From assembly GCA_026398135.1 (NCBI GenBank), contig JAPLTN010000060.1, forward strand, positions 1 to 35,280: a stretch of DNA of 35,280 bases, given 5' to 3'. Source of the stretch: Verrucomicrobiota bacterium (GTDB taxonomy: Bacteria > Verrucomicrobiota > Verrucomicrobiia > Opitutales > Opitutaceae). Made by a program: the position numbers and the translations under genes. Positions 25,016 through 35,280 of the stretch are shown here, piece after piece (position 1 is the stretch's first letter; each line of letters starts with the position of its first letter). The notes under the pieces are model-generated. The model was not told the DNA's origin. It did not search any database and saw only the letters and a program-made list of their open reading frames with translations.

Positions 25016-28000
25016 ATGAGCACCTCTGTTAACCTGCCTGTCCCCTCCAATGTCGGTGCTGCTTACGTGCTCGAACCCCTTGAGGGACGCGTCCTGCTCT
25101 CCGGCAATCCGCTGGAGACCCTCCTCCCGACTCCGCTTTCCCCGGGCCAGGCCCAGGTTGTTGAACTCGCTCCCGCCGCCCCCGTTGCCTCGGCTTCAAC
25201 CCAAGTTGCCGGTCTCGAAAGCCTCTTTGCTGATTCCGCTTCGACCGGCTTGCAGGCCGAGCACGTCGTGCTCACCGCCGACTCCGCGTTCCCCGTCTCC
25301 GGCACCCTCGACGCCCCGTCCCTGATCGGTGCCGCCGATCTCTCCAGCAACATCGTGCTCGGCGACGGCTCCTCCTCCGTCCTCAACCTCCTTTCCGCCG
25401 CCACCCTCCTTCGCGCCGATACCCTCGCCTTCCTCTCCCCGGTTCAGGCCCAGGGCGCGCTCATCGTCCTCGGCGACGGCTCCACCACCAGTCTCGCCGC
25501 CTCCACCGAGGCCGCCACCATTTCCATCACCGACGCCGTCGAGGTCATTGGTAACTTCAGTCAGAACGCCTTTAACCCCGCCGACGGCTCCTTCGCCGCC
25601 TTCAGCGGCACCCCGCCCAACACCCTGCGCAGCTTCACCGCCACCGCCGGCAACCTCGCCATCAACGGCACCCTTAACGGCAACAACCACGCCGGAGCCA
25701 GCATCGCCACGGTCGATGGCTTCATTCAAATCAACAACTCCGCCGTGGACGACGTCGTCCTCCGCGCCACCGGCAACATCAGTGTCAGCGATGCCGTCGG
25801 CGGCATTTCCGGCAACGGCCTGCGCCACCTGCTCATCAACGTCCCCGGCAATTCCGGCGGCACCGCCGTGGGCTCCGTTACTTTCGGTTCCTCCGTCACC
25901 CTCAGTGGCTCCCTGCACATCAAGAAAGGCCAGGCGGTCAACTTCAACGGCGCGGTCAACATCACCGGCGACCTCATCATCGAAGAGGCCGCCGACGTGC
26001 GCTTTTTCAGCACCGTCACCGTCGGCGGTTCCCTGCGCATCGTCAAAGCCGGCAACGTCACCTTCAGTAACAACGTCGATGTCACCGGCCAGTTCGCCAT
26101 CGGCCTGCCCTCCACCCCCTCCAACATCGGCAGCGTCAGCTTCGATACCAGCGCCCGTCTCGACTTCGGCGGCCACGGCTTCATTTACACCGCCGGAGCC
26201 ATCTCCTTCGGCAACAACGTCGGCCAAAGCATCACGCAGCGCCCCGACAGCTTCACCCTCTCCGCCGGCGGCACCATCACCTTCGGCTCCAGCGCCGCCC
26301 TCCGCCTCGACAGCTCCGTTGCCTTCATCATCGCCAAGGCCACCGACATCAGCTTCGGCAACAACATCACCGCCGGCAACGTCACCATCGGCCAGGGCGG
26401 CAACGTCACCGGCAATATCAACTTCGACGGCACCTCCAACATCGTCGAATCCTTCGACGTCACCACCTCCGGCACCTCCGTAGGCGGCGAGGGCACCGTC
26501 ACGCTTAAGAGCCTCACTGTCGGCGGCGGCAACGCCACCATCACCGCCAACAACGTCGATCTCGTCACCTCCCTGACCGACACCGGCACGACCTCCATCC
26601 TCACCCTCAAGCCCTACGACACCGCCCGCGCCATCGTCGTCGGTCCTAACTCGGTCGGCGCTCCCGTCACCCGCTTCGAAATCAGCCAGTCCGACCTCTT
26701 CGCCATCAAGGGCGGCTTCGCCGGCCTGGTCATTGGCGACGCCGTCGCCGGCACCGGCGCGGTTTATATCGGCAAGATCGGCAGCGCCCAGGCCTCCGAA
26801 AAATTCCTCAACCGCACCACCATCGTGGGCGGCACCGTGGCCGTCACCCAGAACCTCGACGTCTCCACCCAGGCCGACTACCTGCGCCTCATCGCCCGCA
26901 CCGGTGACCTCACCGTCAACGGAGCCATCAATCGCGGCGCAACCAACGGCTCCGACCTTGCCAACCAGGCCTTCGACGAACGCAACAACTGGGTCCGCCT
27001 CGAAGCCGCCGGCGACATCGTGGTCAATCAGCCCGTTTACGCCGCCGACCGCATTTCCCTTACCGCCGGCACCGACGGCACCGGCTCGGTCACCGTCAAC
27101 TCCACCGGCAGCAACGCCGGCCTGCTCCAGACCATCACCACCGGCGCCTCCAACAAGCGCATCGAGCTCATCGCCGGCGAAACCACCGGTTCCATCACCC
27201 TCACCGACGACGTCGCCGCCGATACCCTCAAGGTCGCCGGCACCAGCACCTCCATCGTCCTCCGCGCCAACGGCGGCGGCATCTCCCAGACCGGCGGCAT
27301 GCTCACCGCCACCACCCTCGCCGTCTGGGCCAGGGACGCCGTCACCCTCTTCACCAACGTCAGCACCGTCGGCAGCCTCAGCCTAAACGGTGAAGTCCTC
27401 TCCGGCGGCACCCCCGCCGCCGCCACCGCCAACATGACCAACGGGATCAGCTCGATCCTGCTCACCAACGGCGGCTCCGGTTTCTCCTCCGCCCCCACCG
27501 TCACCTTCACCGGCGGCGGCGGTTCCGGCGCCGCGGCCACCGCCACCGTGGTCAACGGCATCGTCACCGCCATCACCGTCGGCACCGCCGGCAACGGCTA
27601 CACCTCCGCCCCCACCATCGGCTTCAGCGGCGGCGGCGGCTCCGGTGCCACCGCCGAAGCCATCGTCTCCCCCGGCGCAGTCGTCTCCTACACCGTCACC
27701 ACGCAAGGCTCCTATACCAGCGCGCCCACCCTCACTTTCGTCGGCGATGGCCGCACCGTCGCCACCGCCACCCCCGGCCTTGCCGGTGCCGTCGCGTCCC
27801 TGCTCGTTACCAGCGGCGGCTCCAGCTACACCACCTCTGGTCTCACTGTTTCCGCGTCCTCCGGCACCACCGCCACCGCCTCGCCCACCACCTCCACCGG
27901 CGTCATCACCGGCACCTCCGCCCTTTCCGGCGGCTCCCTTTACTCCACCAACCCCACCGTCTCCTTCACCGGCAACGGCAGCGGCGTGGCCGCCTTCGCC

Positions 28001-31000
28001 ACCATCGATGGCAAAGTCCCGCTCACCACCCCCAGCGTCTCGGTCGGCGGCAGCGGCTACACCTACACCCCTTCCATCGTCTTCACCGGCGGCCGCGCCA
28101 ACCTCACCGTCAACGGCGTGCAGATGGTCGGCTCCGGCAACGTCTCCCTCACCAACTCCGGCGCGCTCACCCTCAGCAACGTCACCTTCGCCCCCACGTC
28201 CGTCGGTTCCTTCACCGCCACCACCCTCGCGGGCGACCTCTCCCTCGGCTATGTTAACACCTACTCCGGCGCCATCACCCTGACCGCCGCCGGTGCCATC
28301 ACCGACTCCAACACCGGCTCCGACGCCCTCCCGAATCTCGTCACCACCGGTCTCGTTACCCTGAACGCCGCCACCGGCATCGGCACCAGCGGCGGAGGCG
28401 ACATCGACGTCACCATCGGTTCGCTCCAGGCCACCAACTCCACCTCCGGCGGCATCTTCATCCAGCACACCGGCCTCTCCGGCTTCACCGTCACCGGTAC
28501 CGGCGTGCAAAACCAGGCCTCCGGCGGCGCCATCAGCCTCCTGTCCGAATCGCTCAACTCCACCGACGCGGACCTCACCGTCAACGCCCCCATCACCGCC
28601 ACCGGCTCGGGTGCCATTACCCTCGAAGCCTGCAAGCTCTCCACCGGTGCCACCGGCAACACCGGCACCATCGCCCTCGGTGCCGCCCTCACCACCGGCT
28701 CCGGTGCCATCACCCTCAACGCCGGTGCCGCCATCACCGACACCACCGGCGGCGAGTCCGCCCTCCTCGTCACCACCGGCCACACCAGCCTCACCGCCGT
28801 CACCGGCATCGGCGCCAGCGGGGCAGGGGACATCGACACCACCATCAACACCGTCGAGGTCCTCAACACCACCTCCGGCGGCATCTACCTCCAGGAAACG
28901 GATACGCTCGTGATTAACAACACCGGCGTCCGCACCACCGGCGGCTCCGGCCCCATCGGCATCGACGTCTCCGCCGGCTCCCTGACCGTCAATGCCGTCG
29001 TCACCGCCGACGCCGCGGGCACCGTCACCCTCGCCGCCTACACCGACATCGCCCTCGGTGCCACCGTCTCCTCCACCTCCGGCGCGCTCACCCTCACCGC
29101 CGGTCAAGGTGCCTCCGTTTCCGGCGCCATCACCGATACCACCGTCGCCGAGACCGCCCTGCTCGTCACCACCGGCCAGACCACCCTCTCCGCCGAGACC
29201 GGCATCGGCGCCAGCGGGGCAGGGGACATCGACTCCACCCTCAACACCCTCGAAGCCGTCAATGCCACTTCCGGCGGCATTTTCCTCCAGGAAACCGATA
29301 CCCTTGTCGTCAACAATACGGGTGTTCGCACCACCGGCGGCGCGGGCGCGATCAACCTCGACGTCTCCGCCGGCTCCCTGACCGTCAATGCCGTCGTCAC
29401 CGCCGACGCCTCCGGGACCGTCACCCTCGCCGCCTACATCGATATTTCCCTTGGCGCCACCGTCTCTTCGACCTCCGGCAACCTCACCCTCACCGCCGGC
29501 CAGGGCGCTTCGGTTTCCGGTGCCATCATCGACACCACCGTCGCCGAGACCGCCCTGCTCGCCACCTCCGGCCTCGCCACCCTCGATGCCGAGACCGGCA
29601 TCGGCTCCGTCGCCACCGCCGCCCTCGATATCGACACCGCCGTCGGCAGCATCACCGCCCGCAACCGCACCTCCGGCGGCATCGTCCTCCTCGAAGACGA
29701 CGCCGTTACCATCACCTCCGCCGGCCTTATCAACAGCTCTTCCGGCGACCACCTCATCCTCAGCGCCGGCGGCGCCATCACCGTCTCCGGCGTGGTCACC
29801 GCCACCGGCTCCGGCAACCTTCTGCTCACCAACTCCGGCGCCAGTTCCGATATCACCGCCACCGCCGCCATCTCCACCGGCACCAACGGCAACATCAGTC
29901 TCCTCGCCGCCCGCTCCCTCACCCTCGATACCGGCGCCTCCGTCGCCACCCTCGGCACCGGCACCCTCGACCTCGCTGCCGGCACCGGCTCCATCACCTT
30001 CGCCGATAACGTCGCCGCCACCACCGGCACCGGCAACATCCGCCTCCTCGCCGCCCAAAACATCACCGTCACCGGCCTCTCCACCGCCGGCTCCGTCACG
30101 CTCACCGCCACCAGCGGTTATATCGCCGACGCCGGCGAAACCCGGCTCGATATCGTTGCCAACTCCGCCCGCCTCTCCGCCTCCACCAGCATCGGCGTCG
30201 CCGGTTCCGCCACCACCACCGCCCTCGAAACCACCCTCGTCACCCTCGCCGCCTCCGCCACCACCGGCATCAGCGTTACCGAATCCAACAGCCTCATCAT
30301 CGGCACCGTCGCCGCCCTCGGCGTCAACCGCGTCGCCCTCGACGCCACCACCTCTTCTGTAGCCGACTCCGCCGCCACTTCCGACCTCGCCGCCACCACC
30401 GGCCACATCGTTCTCACCACTGGCAGCGTACTTACCCTTACCGAAGGCACCCTCACCAGCTCCCCCAAAACCGCCGTCAGCACCACCACCGGCAACATCA
30501 GCCTGACCTCGGTCTCGGATCTCGTTTTTGAAGCCTCCGTCGTCTCCACCTCGGGTAACATCACCCTGACGTCCACCGAAGACTACCTGGTGGACGGAAC
30601 CGATAGCGACGAAGACTCCCTCGTCATCACCACTGGTCTCGCCTCCCTGAATGCCTTCAACGGCGTCGGCCAGGCCGGCGACTCCGACATCGACACCACC
30701 GTCGGCAGTCTCATCGGCACCGTTGCCAACGCGGTCGGCTTCTTTGTCGAGGAAACCGACACCCTCACCGTCGCCTCCGGTGGCATCGTCACCTCTGGCG
30801 GCAACGCCCCCGTCTCCCTCGTCGTCACCACCGGCAACCTGACCCTGGCCACCGGCGGCGTCATCACCGCTCACGGCACCGGCAACATCCACGTCAACAC
30901 CAAGGCCGGCACCGCCACCACCAACGCCGCCGTCTCCACTTCCGGCGGTCACGTCTCTTTCCTGGCTTCTGGCGATATCAACCAAAACGCCGACATCGCC

Positions 31001-34000
31001 TCCTCCGGCTCCGGCACCCTTAACGTCCTCTCCTCCACCGGTTCCGTCACCCAGGCTGACGGTGCCCGCGTTCGCACCGGCTCCGGCGATCTCCGTATTC
31101 GCGGAGAGCAAAACGTCGTCCTGGCTGGCGTTTCCACCACTGGCAACGCCGTCGTCACGGCCGGCACCGGCTCCATTACCGACGCCGGCGATACCCATGT
31201 GGACGCCGTCGCCACCGCTCTTCGTCTCCGCGCCGGCACTTTCATCGGCACGTCCGCCAACCACATCGAGACCACCGCCACCACCCTTACCGCCCGCGCC
31301 GGTGCCGGCGGTATTTTCCTCCTCGAGTCCGACGGTGTTACCATCGACGACGTCTCCGCTTCCTATCAGGAGGTAAACGCCGATGCCTCCACCACTGCAG
31401 GCGGCACCAACGCCCAGTCCGACCTCACCTCCGAGTCCGCCAACGGCAACATCGTCCTCCGCTCCACCACCGGCGACATCACCCTCAACGTCGGCACCGC
31501 CTTTACCGCCAACGCGGCCGTCACCGCTCACGGTTCTGGCTCCATCCTGCTCAACGCTCTCGCTGGCGCGCTGACCGCCAATGCCGACGTCCGCTCCACC
31601 ACCGGTCACATCACCCTGAAGGCTGACTCCACGATTACGCTGGACGCGAATGTGGACGTGGTCACCGGCACCCCTGGAACCGTGTCGATCAATTCAGCCA
31701 CCAGTGGTATCAACATGGATGCCACCGCGACTGTGCTCGCCACCGGCAGCTCCGCCCGTATCCGCGCCAACGGCGACATCGTCCTAGGCAGCATCACCGC
31801 CACCGCCGTCTCCATCGATACCGACTCCGGCAACGTCAACTCCGCCACCGGCGTGACCACCAACGTCACCGCCACCGACCTGCGCCTCCAGGCCCAAGGC
31901 CGCCTCGGCCGAGGCTCCTCTGGCAGCCCCACTGCCACCCCGCTCGCCATCTCGGTCGACAAGCTCTCCGCCTATTCCGTCACCGACGGCATCTTCCTCA
32001 CCGAGGCCAGCGGCGTCACCGTCACCTCCACCCGCGTCGTCGTCTCCGATTTCAATTCCGACGCCACCACCACCACCGTAACCGACGCCGCCCAGTCCGA
32101 CCTCACCACCGGCAATAACGGCCACATCGTCCTCACCGCCACCACCGGCGATATCACGCTCAACGACGGCAACCTCTCCGTCACCCAGACCGACGGCGAC
32201 TCCCGCCAAGCCAACGGCACCGCCTTATCCGCCGACGGCAGCGGCAATATCCGCGTCAACACCCCGGCCGGCTCGCTCACCACTAACGCCGCCGTCTCGT
32301 CCACCACCGGCCACATCACCTTTATCGTCATCGGCAACGCCAACCTGAATGCCAACGTGTCCACCGGCGGCACCGGCACGATCGATGTCGATGTTGATAA
32401 CAACCCAACCGGCTCAATCACCCAGGCCGACGGCGCTCGTTTCATTTCCGATACCGGCACCGTGCGCCTTCGCGCCCGGGCCGATGTTTCCCTCGCTAGT
32501 ATTTCCACCAGCGGCGCCGTTGTCATAAATACCATCAGCGGCTCCGTGATCGACGCCGGCGACACGCACGTCGATGTTATCGCCTCCTCGCTTCGCGTCC
32601 GTGCCGGCACCGCCATAGGCTCCGCGGGCAATCACCTCGAAACCACTGTCGCGACCCTCAGCGCTTTGGCCTCCTCCGGCGGCATTTTCCTGACCGAATC
32701 CGACGGCCTCACCGTTACCGATACCGCTGGCCAATACTACGTCGTCGCCTCCGATGGCACCGTGGGCTCCGTCATCGTCACGGCCGCCCAAGCCGACCTG
32801 ACTACCCAGGCCGCCAACGGTTCCATCGTCCTCGTTTCCACCACGGGCGACATCGTTCTTGACGATGGCACCGCCCCCGCCGGCGGCACCGCCGTTTCCG
32901 CGAATGGCTCCGGCTCGATCCTGATCGATTCCCTAGCCGGTTCCCTGACCGCCAACGCCGACATCCTCTCCGGCACCGGCCACATCACCCTCAAGGCTGA
33001 TGACAACATCGCCCTGACCGCGAACGTAGACGTCACCACCGCCTCGACCGGCACCGTCTCCCTCGATGCCGAAACCGGCACGCTGACCATGCATGGCACG
33101 GCCAACGTGACCGCGACATCCTCCTCCGCCCGCCTCCGCGCCCAAGGCGACATCACCGTCGGCAACGTCACCGCGACCGACGTCAGCATCGACTCCGACG
33201 CCGGCAGCATCCTCAACGCCGCGTCCTCCACGAAGAACGTCACCGCGACCAACCTGCGCCTCCAGGCCCAGAACAGCATTGGTGCCTCCGACCGCCACCT
33301 CACGACCAGCATCGATAACGTCACCGCCCTGGCTGCGACCGGCTCGATCTACCTGACCGAAGACAACACCGCGACCGTGACCAATGTCACCGTAAGCGTG
33401 ACCGACTTCACCTCCTCCGCCGGCACCACCACCGTCACCGACGCCGCCCAGTCCGACCTCACCACCGGCGCAAACGGTGACATCGTCCTCGTTGCCACCC
33501 TCGGCGACCTCACCCTCAACGACGGCAGCGACTCCGACAACATTGCCGTCAGCGCCCATGGCTCCGGCTCCGTCCTCCTCCGCACGCTCGACGACAACGG
33601 CGCCATTACTCTCAACGCCGACGTCCGCTCCGGCACCGGCCACCTCACCGTCAAAGCCGGTTCCACCATCACGCTCACCGCGAATGTGGACGTCGTCACC
33701 GGCACCCCCGGTACGATCTCGGTTAATTCTATCACCAGCGGCATCACCATGGATGCCACCGCCACCGTGGTCGCCACCGGCAGCTCCGCCCGCATTCGCG
33801 CCAACGGCGACATCGTCCTCGGCAGTATCACCGCCACCGCCGTCTCCATCGACACCGACGCCGGCAACGTCAACTCCGCTAACGGCGTTACCACTAACGT
33901 CACCGCCACCGACCTCCGCCTCCAAGCCCAAGGGCGCCTCGGCCGCGGCTCCTCTGGCAGCCCCACCGCCACCCCGCTCGCCATCTCGGTGGACAACCTC

Positions 34001-35280
34001 TCCGCCTACACCGTCACCGACGGCATTTACCTCACCGAGGTCAACGGCATCACCGTCACCTCCACCCGCGTCGTCGTTAGCGATTTCAACAGCGACGCGA
34101 CCACGACGACCGTCATCGACGCCGCCCAGTCCGACCTCACCACTGGCAACAACGGCCAGATCGTCCTCGTTGCTACTGCGGGCGACATCACCCTCAACGA
34201 CGGCAACCTCTCCGTCACCCAAACCTCTGGCGATTCCCGCCAGGCCAACGGCACCGCCGTCTCCGCCGACGGCACCGGCTCAATCCTGATCGACTCCCTC
34301 GCTGGTTCCCTGACCGCCAACGCCGACATCCTTAGCGGCACCGGCCAAATCACGCTCAAGGGGCGAATCAACCTCGACCTGACCGCCAACGTGGACGTGA
34401 CGACCGCGTCCACTGGCACCGCGTCTCTCGATGCCGAAACCGGCGCGCTGGCCATGCACGGCACGGCCAACGTGACCGCAACCAGCAGCTCCGCCCGCCT
34501 CCGTGCCCAAGGCGATATCACCGTCGGCAACGTGACCGCGACCAACGTTTCCATCGATTCCGACGCCGGCAGCATCCTCAACGCCGCGTCCTCTTCGAAA
34601 AACGTCACCGCCACCAACCTGCGCCTCCAGGCCCAGAACAGCATCGGTGCTTCCGGCCGCCACCTGACGACCAGCATCGATAACGTCACCGCCCTCGCTT
34701 CGACCGGTTCGATCTACGTCACCGAAGACAACGCCGCCACCGTAACCAACGTCGCCGTTACCGTCACCGACTTTAACAGCGACCTCACCACCACCACCGT
34801 CACCGACGCCGCCCAGTCCGACCTCACCACCGGCGCGAACGGCAACATCGTACTCGTCGCCACCCTCGGCGACCTCACCCTCAACGACGGCTCGGACGCC
34901 GATAACATCGCCGTCACCGCGCACGGCACCGGCAACATCCTCCTGCAGTCGGTCGCAGGCACCTTCACTGCCAACGCCGACCTCCTCTCTGGCACCGGGC
35001 ACATTACTCTCAAGGCGGCGAACAACATTAGTTTGACCGCGTCCGTGGACGTCACCACCGCCGGCACCGGCACCCAGGACCTCGTGGCCAGCACCGGCTC
35101 GATCCTGATGGCGACGACCGCGACGCTCAACACCGTCAACGGCGACATCCGCCTCACCGCCGGCGACGCCGTCCTCCACCAAGCAGTCATCGGCGACATC
35201 ACCGCATCGAACGCGAACGTAGCCATCACGACCCCCGGTTCGATCCTCGACGCCGACACCGCCGGAGACAGCGACATTGA
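25016..35280 (+). CDS. Giant LEPR-XLL-type beta-strand-repeat protein (3' end outside window)
   Basis: The frame is open from ATG 25016 to the right edge, giving 3,421 complete codons. ATG 25016 is the only ordinary start: an in-frame TAA lies at 24980, and the codons between contain no ATG, GTG or TTG. There is no Shine-Dalgarno sequence before it. The N-terminus carries [12 protein letters not shown] at residues 19-30 but no clear hydrophobic signal peptide. Then come a repeated VLGDGS(S/T) strand, the beta-helix module shared with gene 1, GSGYTSAPT-type repeats, 132-143-residue repeats, and seven 218-235-residue units. I found one cysteine, near 28633, and no enzyme motif. LEPR-XLL proteins are mostly huge, repetitive and presumed to be exported. 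The likely role is a surface or extracellular adhesin or scaffold acting with the product of gene 1; this is inference. Confidence 0.95.
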   Translation, partial: MSTSVNLPVPSNVGAAYVLEPLEGRVLLSGNPLETLLPTPLSPGQAQVVELAPAAPVASASTQVAGLESLFADSASTGLQAEHVVLTADSAFPVSGTLDAPSLIGAADLSSNIVLGDGSSSVLNLLSAATLLRADTLAFLSPVQAQGALIVLGDGSTTSLAASTEAATISITDAVEVIGNFSQNAFNPADGSFAAFSGTPPNTLRSFTATAGNLAINGTLNGNNHAGASIATVDGFIQINNSAVDDVVLRATGNISVSDAVGGISGNGLRHLLINVPGNSGGTAVGSVTFGSSVTLSGSLHIKKGQAVNFNGAVNITGDLIIEEAADVRFFSTVTVGGSLRIVKAGNVTFSNNVDVTGQFAIGLPSTPSNIGSVSFDTSARLDFGGHGFIYTAGAISFGNNVGQSITQRPDSFTLSAGGTITFGSSAALRLDSSVAFIIAKATDISFGNNITAGNVTIGQGGNVTGNINFDGTSNIVESFDVTTSGTSVGGEGTVTLKSLTVGGGNATITANNVDLVTSLTDTGTTSILTLKPYDTARAIVVGPNSVGAPVTRFEISQSDLFAIKGGFAGLVIGDAVAGTGAVYIGKIGSAQASEKFLNRTTIVGGTVAVTQNLDVSTQADYLRLIARTGDLTVNGAINRGATNGSDLANQAFDERNNWVRLEAAGDIVVNQPVYAADRISLTAGTDGTGSVTVNSTGSNAGLLQTITTGASNKRIELIAGETTGSITLTDDVAADTLKVAGTSTSIVLRANGGGISQTGGMLTATTLAVWARDAVTLFTNVSTVGSLSLNGEVLSGGTPAAATANMTNGISSILLTNGGSGFSSAPTVTFTGGGGSGAAATATVVNGIVTAITVGTAGNGYTSAPTIGFSGGGGSGATAEAIVSPGAVVSYTVTTQGSYTSAPTLTFVGDGRTVATATPGLAGAVASLLVTSGGSSYTTSGLTVSASSGTTATASPTTSTGVITGTSALSGGSLYSTNPTVSFTGNGSGVAAFATIDGKVPLTTPSVSVGGSGYTYTPSIVFTGGRANLTVNGVQMVGSGNVSLTNSGALTLSNVTFAPTSVGSFTATTLAGDLSLGYVNTYSGAITLTAAGAITDSNTGSDALPNLVTTGLVTLNAATGIGTSGGGDIDVTIGSLQATNSTSGGIFIQHTGLSGFTVTGTGVQNQASGGAISLLSESLNSTDADLTVNAPITATGSGAITLEACKLSTGATGNTGTIALGAALTTGSGAITLNAGAAITDTTGGESALLVTTGHTSLTAVTGIGASGAGDIDTTINTVEVLNTTSGGIYLQETDTLVINNTGVRTTGGSGPIGIDVSAGSLTVNAVVTADAAGTVTLAAYTDIALGATVSSTSGALTLTAGQGASVSGAITDTTVAETALLVTTGQTTLSAETGIGASGAGDIDSTLNTLEAVNATSGGIFLQETDTLVVNNTGVRTTGGAGAINLDVSAGSLTVNAVVTADASGTVTLAAYIDISLGATVSSTSGNLTLTAGQGASVSGAIIDTTVAETALLATSGLATLDAETGIGSVATAALDIDTAVGSITARNRTSGGIVLLEDDAVTITSAGLINSSSGDHLILSAGGAITVSGVVTATGSGNLLLTNSGASSDITATAAISTGTNGNISLLAARSLTLDTGASVATLGTGTLDLAAGTGSITFADNVAATTGTGNIRLLAAQNITVTGLSTAGSVTLTATSGYIADAGETRLDIVANSARLSASTSIGVAGSATTTALETTLVTLAASATTGISVTESNSLIIGTVAALGVNRVALDATTSSVADSAATSDLAATTGHIVLTTGSVLTLTEGTLTSSPKTAVSTTTGNISLTSVSDLVFEASVVSTSGNITLTSTEDYLVDGTDSDEDSLVITTGLASLNAFNGVGQAGDSDIDTTVGSLIGTVANAVGFFVEETDTLTVASGGIVTSGGNAPVSLVVTTGNLTLATGGVITAHGTGNIHVNTKAGTATTNAAVSTSGGHVSFLASGDINQNADIASSGSGTLNVLSSTGSVTQADGARVRTGSGDLRIRGEQNVVLAGVSTTGNAVVTAGTGSITDAGDTHVDAVATALRLRAGTFIGTSANHIETTATTLTARAGAGGIFLLESDGVTIDDVSASYQEVNADASTTAGGTNAQSDLTSESANGNIVLRSTTGDITLNVGTAFTANAAVTAHGSGSILLNALAGALTANADVRSTTGHITLKADSTITLDANVDVVTGTPGTVSINSATSGINMDATATVLATGSSARIRANGDIVLGSITATAVSIDTDSGNVNSATGVTTNVTATDLRLQAQGRLGRGSSGSPTATPLAISVDKLSAYSVTDGIFLTEASGVTVTSTRVVVSDFNSDATTTTVTDAAQSDLTTGNNGHIVLTATTGDITLNDGNLSVTQTDGDSRQANGTALSADGSGNIRVNTPAGSLTTNAAVSSTTGHITFIVIGNANLNANVSTGGTGTIDVDVDNNPTGSITQADGARFISDTGTVRLRARADVSLASISTSGAVVINTISGSVIDAGDTHVDVIASSLRVRAGTAIGSAGNHLETTVATLSALASSGGIFLTESDGLTVTDTAGQYYVVASDGTVGSVIVTAAQADLTTQAANGSIVLVSTTGDIVLDDGTAPAGGTAVSANGSGSILIDSLAGSLTANADILSGTGHITLKADDNIALTANVDVTTASTGTVSLDAETGTLTMHGTANVTATSSSARLRAQGDITVGNVTATDVSIDSDAGSILNAASSTKNVTATNLRLQAQNSIGASDRHLTTSIDNVTALAATGSIYLTEDNTATVTNVTVSVTDFTSSAGTTTVTDAAQSDLTTGANGDIVLVATLGDLTLNDGSDSDNIAVSAHGSGSVLLRTLDDNGAITLNADVRSGTGHLTVKAGSTITLTANVDVVTGTPGTISVNSITSGITMDATATVVATGSSARIRANGDIVLGSITATAVSIDTDAGNVNSANGVTTNVTATDLRLQAQGRLGRGSSGSPTATPLAISVDNLSAYTVTDGIYLTEVNGITVTSTRVVVSDFNSDATTTTVIDAAQSDLTTGNNGQIVLVATAGDITLNDGNLSVTQTSGDSRQANGTAVSADGTGSILIDSLAGSLTANADILSGTGQITLKGRINLDLTANVDVTTASTGTASLDAETGALAMHGTANVTATSSSARLRAQGDITVGNVTATNVSIDSDAGSILNAASSSKNVTATNLRLQAQNSIGASGRHLTTSIDNVTALASTGSIYVTEDNAATVTNVAVTVTDFNSDLTTTTVTDAAQSDLTTGANGNIVLVATLGDLTLNDGSDADNIAVTAHGTGNILLQSVAGTFTANADLLSGTGHITLKAANNISLTASVDVTTAGTGTQDLVASTGSILMATTATLNTVNGDIRLTAGDAVLHQAVIGDITASNANVAITTPGSILDADTAGDSDI
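25070..25105 (+). other. LEPR-XLL-like N-terminal motif
   Basis: Residues 19-30 read [12 protein letters not shown]. The recurring consensus in this class is LEP(R/L)-x-x-R-x-LLS near the N-terminus of very large repetitive proteins, frequent in planctomycetes and verrucomicrobia. Its function is not established to my knowledge, but its fixed N-terminal position suggests sorting or processing. Confidence 0.8.
25622..27075 (+). repeat. Shared beta-helix module, gene 2 copy (N-terminal)
   Basis: This is homologous to 23197-24320. Landmarks are [116 protein letters not shown] and [16 protein letters not shown]. An extra stretch of about 100 residues lies between about 26095 and 26480 ([11 protein letters not shown] to FDVTTSGTS), with further strand repeats of the SFGNNV type. 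Confidence 0.85.
27440..28110 (+). repeat. GSGYTSAPT-type repeats (about six copies)
   Basis: Units of about 30-45 residues follow (G)GSGF/Y-(S/T)-SAPT-(V/I)-x-F-(T/S)-G-G-G-G-S-G-A. The copies read [89 protein letters not shown] and [15 protein letters not shown]. This repeat is widespread in large bacterial and phage surface proteins. It sits between two hemagglutinin-like stretches and decays toward its 3' end. Confidence 0.85.
28376..29640 (+). repeat. Tandem repeats of 132-143 residues
   Basis: Units contain a T-G-I-G-x-S/V motif followed by (G)DID(T/S/V)T, N-x-TSGGI(F/Y)(L/I)Q and, in two units, [17 protein letters not shown]. They end with [12 protein letters not shown] and [15 protein letters not shown]-like strands. 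The equivalent Asp codons start at 28400, 28829, 29225 and 29627, giving spacings of 143, 132 and 134 residues. A 36-base stretch is identical at 28802-28837 and 29198-29233. Confidence 0.85.
29640..30990 (+). other. Degenerate beta-repeat region of gene 2
   Basis: The chain continues with short rungs of the form G-(D/N)-(I/L)-x-L-x-(S/A/T), such as [43 protein letters not shown] and [14 protein letters not shown]. No strict period is obvious. It bridges two ordered arrays and probably belongs to the same beta-helix. Confidence 0.6.
30995..35280 (+). repeat. Seven long tandem repeats of 218-235 residues, mixed order
   Basis: Unit starts, aligned on the same Val or Ile codon, are 30995, 31652, 32357, 33026, 33686, 34391 and 35045. 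Lengths are 219, 235, 223, 220, 235 and 218 residues, then the edge. By similarity the order is C, A, C, B, A, B and a new partial unit. The A/B core holds SSARxRAxGDI, VSIDxDxGxxxxA, NVTATxLRLQAQ, [17 protein letters not shown] and TxGDxTLNDG; C units share a GDTHVDxxA and ESDGxT variant. Units A at 31652 and 33686 are both exactly 705 bases long. Confidence 0.9.

Noticed and set aside
28802-29233. Direct repeats as a CRISPR array or transposon ends
   Set aside because: The repeats are in-frame protein units with spacing that is always a multiple of three and with similar, not unique, intervening sequence.

Overview
The window is almost entirely filled by two very large, same-strand, highly repetitive genes. 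The first is open from base 1 and ends at 24921, leaving at least 8,306 codons here with the start off the left edge. The second starts at ATG 25016 and is still open at the right edge, with 3,421 complete codons here. A 94-base gap separates them. I see no tRNA, rRNA, CRISPR array, insertion sequence, enzyme gene or secretion-machinery gene. Long open frames on the minus strand and in the other plus frames are by-products of the extreme C-ending codon bias.

Organism: the DNA is GC-rich and the plus strand is strongly C-over-G (31 C and 14 G in bases 7681-7740), from codons such as GCC, ACC, CTC, GGC and AAC. The second protein has a LEPR-XLL-like motif ([12 protein letters not shown], residues 19-30), a type I associate with very large repetitive proteins of the Planctomycetota/Verrucomicrobiota and some other bacteria. 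Its start codon has no Shine-Dalgarno sequence, which also fits that group. A PVC-superphylum bacterium is my best inference; the sequence does not prove it.

Gene 1 by region: 70-1725, NTTG-type beta repeats (block copy A); about 1800-5040, seven tandem units of about 147 residues, interrupted by a Leu-Pro-rich stretch; 5587-8640, units of about 130 residues ending in an Asn-Thr-Thr motif; 8701-8955, a second Leu-Pro-rich stretch; 8965-10602, a second copy of the first block; 11260-12050 and 14325-16795, Ig-like 'YLDVTF' repeats with small HG-units nested inside; 13120-14250, a segment without visible repeats; 16800-21000, more NTTG-type repeats; 21190-21600, RTX calcium-binding nonapeptides; 22000-24320, hemagglutinin-like beta repeats; 24322-24921, a Pro-rich tail.

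Gene 2 by region: LEPR-like N-terminus; 25622-27075, a module homologous to the C-terminal module of gene 1; 27440-28110, GSGYTSAPT-type repeats; 28376-29640, units of about 132-143 residues; 29640-30990, degenerate repeats; 30995 to the end, seven units of 218-235 residues in mixed order.

The genes probably encode giant secreted or surface-anchored, calcium-dependent beta-rich proteins (adhesin, sheath, cell-contact or predation-type). The shared module suggests that the two evolved by module exchange or gene duplication and may act as a pair. No function is demonstrated by the sequence.
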